Assembly: GCF_030362795.1 (NCBI RefSeq) | Contig: NZ_JAUCBM010000006.1 | Span: forward strand, 124,001 to 188,000 | Reading direction: 5' to 3' | DNA: 64,000 nt | Source: Pseudochrobactrum kiredjianiae | GTDB lineage: Bacteria > Pseudomonadota > Alphaproteobacteria > Rhizobiales > Rhizobiaceae | In this document: one piece after another, positions 57,259 through 64,000 of the stretch | Numbering within the stretch: the first letter of the stretch is position 1 | Layout of the letters: the number at the start of each line of letters is the position of its first letter | Made by a program: the position numbers and the translations under genes | The notes under the pieces: model-generated | Told to the model about the DNA's origin: nothing | Seen by the model: the letters and a program-made list of their open reading frames with translations, nothing else | Database searches by the model: none

Positions 57259-59872
57259 TCACAATCCTCTGCGGTACAACAACGAGCTTTTTCGGTGCAT
57301 TACCGTTCAATGCAGCCTGCACAAAGTCAAGTGCCAAAACTGCCGTCTGCACTGTTGCCTGGTCTGCATCACGCGCAATTGTAATGTCACCGCGCTTTTT
57401 GCCGTTGATCTGTACCGGCAGAGTGATGTCATTTTCCACCAGCAGCGCTTCATCAATCACAGGCCAGCTACGGGTGGAAACCAGATCAGTCGCACCCAGA
57501 GCAGCATTACACTGTTCAGCCAGATGCGGCATCATCGGTGCGATCATCGCGATGAACATATCTGTTGCTTCACGGGTTGCCGCTTTGGTCACATCATCAG
57601 CTTTACCGGCAGCAATCGCCTGCAAAGGTGCGCTCAGCACATTGAGCAACTCATAAAGACGGGCGATTGCACGGTTGAAGACGATTTTCTCAATATCATC
57701 GCCAACAGCTTTCACGGTCTTATGGGCCGCTTTGGAAATCTGTGCAGCTTCACCTTCATAGGCAGCCTTTGGCGCAACACCCATCAGGTTTTCACCGGCT
57801 TCAGAGATCAGACGCCAGACACGCTGTACAAAGCGATGTGCACCTTCCGCACCGGCTTCTGTCCAGACAATGTCACGCTCCGGCGGGCTATCCGACAAAG
57901 TGAACCAGCGCGCAGTATCAGCACCGTAAGAAGAAATAATATCATCAGGATCGACGACGTTTTTCTTCGACTTCGACATTTTTTCAATCGAGCCGATATC
58001 AACCGGCTCACCGGAATCCAGCATTGTTGCCGAACGCACGCCGTTCTTATCTTCAATACGGATTTCCAGCGGCGATACCCACTGACCATTATGCTTATAG
58101 GTCTCGTGAACCACCATGCCCTGCGTGAACAGACCTTTAAACGGCTCTTCCACTTGCAGATGACCGGCAACTTTCATCGCACGGGTAAAGAAGCGCGAAT
58201 AAAGCAGATGCAGGATCGCATGTTCCACACCACCGATATACTGATCGACCGGCAGCCATTCATCAACGGCTTTAATATCTGTCGGCTCATTTTCCCACGG
58301 GGCAGTAAAGCGCGCGAAATACCATGATGAATCCACGAATGTATCCATCGTATCGGTTTCACGGCGGGCTTTGCTGCCGCATTTCGGGCAGTTGACATGG
58401 CGCCAGCCGTCATGACGGTCGAGCGGATTGCCCGGACGGTCAAATTCCACATCATCCGGCAGCTGCACCGGCAAATTATTGCGTGGTACCGGAACGGTTC
58501 CGCAGGATTCACAATGAATCATTGGGATCGGGCAACCCCAATAGCGCTGACGGGAAATACCCCAGTCGCGCAGACGATATTGTGTCTTACGGAATGCCTG
58601 CGGCTGACCATAGAGATCAGTCTTTTCCAGACGATCTGCCACTTCATTGAAAGCGGCTTCCGGTGTCATACCGTCGAGGAAACGCGAATTAAACAGCGTG
58701 CCTTCGTCGCTATAGGCGGTATCGGTAATTGCAAAGCTTGCCGCATCCGCACCGTTTGGCAGAACCACTGGTGTGACGGTCAGCTTGTATTTATTGGCGA
58801 AATCCAGATCGCGCTGATCATGCGCAGGACAACCGAATACCGCGCCTGTACCATATTCCATCAGCACGAAATTGGCGACATAGACCGGCAATGTCCATGA
58901 TGGGTCAAACGGATGCTGAACGCGTAAGCCCGTATCGAAACCTTTTTTCTCAATGGTTTCGAGTGTTGCAACAGATGTACCGTGTTGGCGGCACTCGGCG
59001 GCAAACGCGGCCAGACCTTCGTTGGTTTCAGCCAGCTGTTTTGCCAGCGGATGATCAGCAGCAATCGCTACGAAAGATGCCCCGAACAGCGTATCCGGAC
59101 GGGTGGTATAAACTTCGATGTCGCTTTCCAACCCACTGGCACGCTCAGCGAGTGCAAAACGCAGCTGCAGACCTTCCGATTTACCGATCCAGTTTTTCTG
59201 CATCAGACGCACTTTGTCCGGCCACTGGTCAAGTGTATCCAGGCCGGCCAGCAGATCATCGCTGAAATCGGTGATTTTGAAGAACCACTGGGTCAGTTCA
59301 CGCTGTTCAACCAGCGCACCGGAACGCCAGCCGCGCCCGTCAACAACCTGCTCATTGGCCAGAACGGTGTTATCGACCGGATCCCAATTGACCTTGGATG
59401 TCTTGCGGGTCACCAGACCTTTTTCAAACATATCAAGGAACAGCATCTGCTGACGGTGGTAATAATCCACGTCACAGGTTGCAAACTCACGTGACCAGTC
59501 CAGCGACAGACCCATGGTTTTGAGCTGACGCTTCATGGTAGCGATATTCTGATAGGTCCATTCCTTCGGATGAACTTTGTTCTGCATCGCCGCATTTTCT
59601 GCAGGCATACCGAAGGCATCCCAACCCATCGGGTGTAGAACGTTAAAACCGCGCGCGCGCTTATAGCGGGCGATCACGTCGCCCATTGCATAGTTGCGCA
59701 CATGACCGATGTGAATGCGGCCGGATGGATAAGGAAACATTTCCAGCACGTAATATTTTTCGCGTGGATCATCATTGGACGTTTCGAAGATCTTGCTTTC
59801 GTCCCAGATCTTCTGCCAATGGGCTTCGCTTACGCGCGGATTATATCGTTCGGTTGCCCGTTCAGTTACCAT
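57245..59872 (-). CDS. leuS: Leucyl-tRNA synthetase
   Basis: An 875-residue class I synthetase. HIGH-motif HIGH is at 54-57 ([11 protein letters not shown]), KMSKS is near residue 633 ([11 protein letters not shown]). The CP1 editing domain contains the conserved threonine-rich region and the [13 protein letters not shown] segment. The Cys pair CPKCGSKA could bind zinc. It charges tRNA-Leu. Start ATG 59872. Confidence 0.97.
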   Translation of the reverse strand: MVTERATERYNPRVSEAHWQKIWDESKIFETSNDDPREKYYVLEMFPYPSGRIHIGHVRNYAMGDVIARYKRARGFNVLHPMGWDAFGMPAENAAMQNKVHPKEWTYQNIATMKRQLKTMGLSLDWSREFATCDVDYYHRQQMLFLDMFEKGLVTRKTSKVNWDPVDNTVLANEQVVDGRGWRSGALVEQRELTQWFFKITDFSDDLLAGLDTLDQWPDKVRLMQKNWIGKSEGLQLRFALAERASGLESDIEVYTTRPDTLFGASFVAIAADHPLAKQLAETNEGLAAFAAECRQHGTSVATLETIEKKGFDTGLRVQHPFDPSWTLPVYVANFVLMEYGTGAVFGCPAHDQRDLDFANKYKLTVTPVVLPNGADAASFAITDTAYSDEGTLFNSRFLDGMTPEAAFNEVADRLEKTDLYGQPQAFRKTQYRLRDWGISRQRYWGCPIPMIHCESCGTVPVPRNNLPVQLPDDVEFDRPGNPLDRHDGWRHVNCPKCGSKARRETDTMDTFVDSSWYFARFTAPWENEPTDIKAVDEWLPVDQYIGGVEHAILHLLYSRFFTRAMKVAGHLQVEEPFKGLFTQGMVVHETYKHNGQWVSPLEIRIEDKNGVRSATMLDSGEPVDIGSIEKMSKSKKNVVDPDDIISSYGADTARWFTLSDSPPERDIVWTEAGAEGAHRFVQRVWRLISEAGENLMGVAPKAAYEGEAAQISKAAHKTVKAVGDDIEKIVFNRAIARLYELLNVLSAPLQAIAAGKADDVTKAATREATDMFIAMIAPMMPHLAEQCNAALGATDLVSTRSWPVIDEALLVENDITLPVQINGKKRGDITIARDADQATVQTAVLALDFVQAALNGNAPKKLVVVPQRIVNVVV

Positions 59873-59986
59873 GGCTGTATTTACTCATGCAAAGAGAATG
59901 GAATATGGTGTGTGACCTTCATCATGGATTGGCCAGAGCGTCAACCTTATCCCATAGTGAAGCGGCAGAAAAAGGAGTTTTATACC

Positions 59987-60691
59987 ATGAATGTACCCGC
60001 CGACAACCAGAATGGCATCATTGCGGACAACCTCAAAACCGTTCGTAATGCCATTGCGCAAAGTGAACAGGAAGCGCAGCGGGCGGCAGACTCGGTACAA
60101 CTGGTAGCTGTTTCCAAAACCTTTGATGCCGATGAAATTACCCCTGTTCTTGATGCCGGTCAGCGCGTTTTTGGTGAAAATCGCGTGCAGGAAGCCGAAA
60201 GCAAATGGCCTGAACTGCGTGAGAAATTTTCCGGTATTGAACTGCATCTGATTGGCCCATTACAGTCCAACAAAACAGCGGAAGCTGTGGCTTTGTTCGA
60301 TGTGATCCAGACCGTTGACCGTGAGAAAATCGCAGCAACAATTGCTACCGAGACCAAAAAACAAAACCGTGAGCTGAAACTCTTTGTGCAGGTTAATACC
60401 GGCAGTGAAGAGCAGAAAGCCGGTATTGACCCGCTTGAAGCTGTTGCCTTTGTTGCCCGCTGCCGCGATGTGCATGGTCTGGAGATTGCCGGTCTGATGT
60501 GTATTCCGCCGGTCGATGAAAATCCGGGACCACATTTTGCATTGCTGCGCAAATTGGCGAATGAGGCCGGTGTCAAAGAGCTGTCGATGGGCATGTCCGG
60601 CGATTTTGAAACCGCCATTGCTTTCGGCGCTACTCAGGTGCGTGTCGGCTCGGCGATTTTCGGCAGTCGCCCGCCATTGGTACAGGCCTGA
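59987..60691 (+). CDS. YggS/PROSC-family PLP-homeostasis protein
   Basis: A 234-residue pyridoxal-phosphate-binding barrel. The PLP Lys is Lys44 in LVAVSKTF. Later blocks GENRVQEAESKWP, LHLIGPLQSNK and GMSGDFETAIAFGATQVRVGSAIFG are diagnostic. I start it at ATG 59987, preceded by AAAGGAG; the frame upstream to 59702 runs antisense to leuS and is not protein-like. The family controls PLP levels and affects amino-acid metabolism. Confidence 0.94.
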   Translation: MNVPADNQNGIIADNLKTVRNAIAQSEQEAQRAADSVQLVAVSKTFDADEITPVLDAGQRVFGENRVQEAESKWPELREKFSGIELHLIGPLQSNKTAEAVALFDVIQTVDREKIAATIATETKKQNRELKLFVQVNTGSEEQKAGIDPLEAVAFVARCRDVHGLEIAGLMCIPPVDENPGPHFALLRKLANEAGVKELSMGMSGDFETAIAFGATQVRVGSAIFGSRPPLVQA

Positions 60692-60717
60692 CGGAAACAC
60701 ACTCTAATTTAAAAGTG

Positions 60718-60760
60718 CTAGAGCGAGTTTTGTGTGCCAAGTCTGGCACACGGCGCTCTG
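60718..60760. repeat. Intergenic repeat module A
   Basis: TAGAGCGAGTTTTGTGTGCC ... GGCACACGGCGCTCT (60719-60759): an isolated module A, in the reverse orientation to the copies at 25551 and 46801. Confidence 0.88.
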
Positions 60761-60871
60761 AAGGTTCTGCACTTTATTCTGCTGCAAAACCATCATGTCG
60801 CAAATATTTGTCTTGCGTCACTTCATAACAATTATAAACTCCGGCGTAATCTCAGACATTTATGCCGGAGA
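60761..60871. other. Gap between repeat modules upstream of acs
   Basis: About 110 bases without a gene. A hairpin with arms CTCCGGCGTAA and TTATGCCGGAG-like (about 60838-60870) may be present. Confidence 0.4.
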
Positions 60872-60925
60872 TAAAGCGCATCCCGAAAGGGGGAACCTAT
60901 TTTCGGACAAGATGCGCGTAAAACA
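60872..60925. repeat. Intergenic repeat module C
   Basis: AAAGCGCATCCCGAAAGG ... TTTTCGGACAAGATGCGCGTAAAAC: a clear copy of module C, with arms GCGCATC and GATGCGC. Confidence 0.85.
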
Positions 60926-61140
60926 AAAATATATAGCATTTCCAATGTTTCAGTTTGAATATGAAATGCTTTAGCCTGCTGCATGTCAATGCGGGAGACT
61001 GATCAGCTTATTTCTGAATTGCAGCCACCGGCAGCATCAGACTTTTTGCCTGATTTACGATGCGGGTCGCAGCCAGTAACAATGATGCGGCTTTTTATGC
61101 AATGTGCCGGCAAGGAGGGCCGCCGGTACGAGGAGGAACT

Positions 61141-63096
<1,956 letters not shown>

Positions 63097-63098
63097 AT

Positions 63099-63129
63099 AT
63101 AAAAAGGCCGGTTTAACCGGCCTTTTTAT
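63099..63129 (+). terminator. Terminator of acs
   Basis: A compact palindrome AAAAAGGCCGG ... CCGGCCTTTTT (63101-63127), a few bases after the acs stop, ending in T run. Confidence 0.9.
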
Positions 63130-63185
63130 TTACATGGATTTGAACCGGTAAGCTCGGCCATTCTTCATTTATTCAAGATCGTAAT

Positions 63186-63635
63186 ATGCATTTTCATTTC
63201 AGCCCTGCTCATCCCGATGACTTCGACAAGCTGTTTGCATTACGGCTTCTGACAATGCGCGAAAGTCTGGAACGCATCGGCCGCTTTGATCCGCAACGGG
63301 CATTGGAGCGGTTTCAAAACAGCTTCCGCCCGCAACATACCCGTTTAATTATCGTAAAAGATCAGCTTGCCGGCTGTGTGGCATTTGGCGCTCACGAAGA
63401 CGACTTGCTGCTGGAACATTTTTATATCGCACCGCAATTTCAAGGACACGGCTTAGGCAGCCTTGTTTTGTCGCAACTCATTACTGAAGCAGAACAAGCG
63501 AAGAAGACCATCACACTCAGTGTCTTACAACAGAGCGATGCTGCCCGTTTCTATGAGAAGCACGGCTTTCATAAAACCGGCGAGGATGAATGGGATATTT
63601 ATTATGCCCGTATATCTGCCCGTCATTTCACGTGA
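63186..63635 (+). CDS. GNAT-family N-acetyltransferase
   Basis: A 149-residue acetyltransferase fold. The acetyl-CoA loop lies in FYIAPQFQGHGLGSLVLSQLI, then the C-terminal LSVLQQSDAARFYEKHGF motif; both are standard GNAT signatures. The N-terminus MHFHFSPAHPDDFDKLF lacks a known partner motif, so the substrate is unknown. It is a single gene after acs. Confidence 0.88.
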   Translation: MHFHFSPAHPDDFDKLFALRLLTMRESLERIGRFDPQRALERFQNSFRPQHTRLIIVKDQLAGCVAFGAHEDDLLLEHFYIAPQFQGHGLGSLVLSQLITEAEQAKKTITLSVLQQSDAARFYEKHGFHKTGEDEWDIYYARISARHFT

Positions 63636-63704
63636 ATCACATGACACGCGACAAGTAAAAGTGTCTAAAGCGAGCGCTATAAATTCCATTTAAAGCGACA
63701 CGCC

Positions 63705-64000
63705 CTAGGGAATAAGCAATAGGCTGCCCGTACTGTGCCCTTCTTCAAGATCCGTCTGCGCCACTCTTGCCTGATCCAAGGGATAGGTAGCACCGATAGT
63801 TGCCACAACCCCTTCTCTCATTGCATTGAGAACAGCCGTAGCTGCCCTATGATATCTTTCAATATCAGATACATAGGCAATCACACTCGGGCGTAAAAAG
63901 ATAAGGGAGCGCTGTTTTTGTATTTCATCAACGGCATTTTGCTCGACAGCGCCTGCTGCACGACCAATACTCGCCACGGTACCGGCTATACGGGTGCAAC
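63705..64000 (-). CDS. Quinone oxidoreductase, C-terminal part (cut by window edge)
   Basis: An open frame running off the right edge on the minus strand. The last ~97 residues resemble the C-terminal part of NADPH:quinone oxidoreductases of the zinc-lacking MDR type: GAVEQN, IFLRPSVIAYV, then the final segment YPLDQARVAQTDLEEGHSTGSLLLIP, which matches the usual DAAQAHADLEARKTTGSTVLIP-like end. The NADPH-binding core lies outside the window. The product should be a reductase of quinones or enals. Confidence 0.75.
   Translation of the reverse strand, partial: CTRIAGTVASIGRAAGAVEQNAVDEIQKQRSLIFLRPSVIAYVSDIERYHRAATAVLNAMREGVVATIGATYPLDQARVAQTDLEEGHSTGSLLLIP

Noticed and set aside
57209-58327. 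A 372-codon frame antisense to leuS
   Set aside because: It covers the leuS C-terminal region on the opposite strand and has no family resemblance.
59702-59986. N-terminal extension of the YggS-like protein
   Set aside because: The extra residues run antisense to leuS, and a good Shine-Dalgarno precedes ATG 59987, which gives the family length.

Overview
The window looks like chromosomal DNA of an alphaproteobacterium of the order Hyphomicrobiales (Rhizobiales), most likely Brucellaceae. Support comes from the conserved run of SUV3-like helicase, S4 protein, FdxA, CarD and RpoH; an F1-only ATP synthase operon; a DUF6867-type gene inside a liv cluster; LptE after LeuS; and many short palindromic intergenic repeats. 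Base composition looks close to even, lower than typical Brucella/Ochrobactrum, so a Pseudochrobactrum or Paenochrobactrum-like genus is my inference. I see no phage, insertion sequence, CRISPR array, rRNA or tRNA; this is essentially core genome with metabolic islands.

Layout. 1-2.9 kb: end of an aldo/keto reductase, an ABC-F ATPase, a glycine-zipper lipoprotein. 3-7.4 kb: thiamine module, with thiamine diphosphokinase divergent from a TPP-riboswitch-controlled thiBPQ uptake operon. 7.6-15.8 kb: M48 lipoprotein protease, then the leftward group rpoH, carD, fdxA, S4 protein and SUV3-like helicase. 15.9-16.6 kb: long gene-free stretch with several hairpins. 16.8-23.2 kb: acetoacetyl-CoA thiolase, rpmF, mtgA, two isoprenoid genes (ispA and ispG) converging on one terminator, and an MFS transporter. 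23.4-29.4 kb: a TRAP transporter (P, Q, M) divergent from its own DctB/DctR-like two-component system, with two tandem dyads between them. 29.6-33 kb: pyruvate carboxylase. 33.4-41 kb: branched-chain amino-acid-type ABC system with two paralogous binding proteins. 41.4-45.7 kb: a trans-4-hydroxyproline catabolic set (epimerase, D-amino-acid dehydrogenase, DapA-like deaminase) divergent from a GntR regulator. 45.7-46.8 kb: three small envelope or membrane genes. 47-52.1 kb: atpHAGDC. 52.6-64 kb: small membrane protein, priA, transaldolase-like gene, lptE, leuS, yggS, acs, a GNAT and the end of a quinone oxidoreductase.

The genes suggest a cell that takes up dicarboxylates and amino acids and feeds them to the TCA cycle: TRAP uptake, hydroxyproline to 2-oxoglutarate semialdehyde, pyruvate carboxylase for anaplerosis, and acetyl-CoA synthetase and thiolase for C2 and C4 units.

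The most unusual structure is a family of mosaic palindromic repeats built from at least three modules. They sit in many of the intergenic gaps, and four genes (carD, dctP, the dctR-like gene and a 48-codon ORF) end on a stop codon that lies inside a repeat edge. Other points worth following are a LivG ATPase with a C-terminal helix-hairpin-helix extension, the twin dyad between the TRAP and two-component operons, and the hairpin-rich gap upstream of the helicase.
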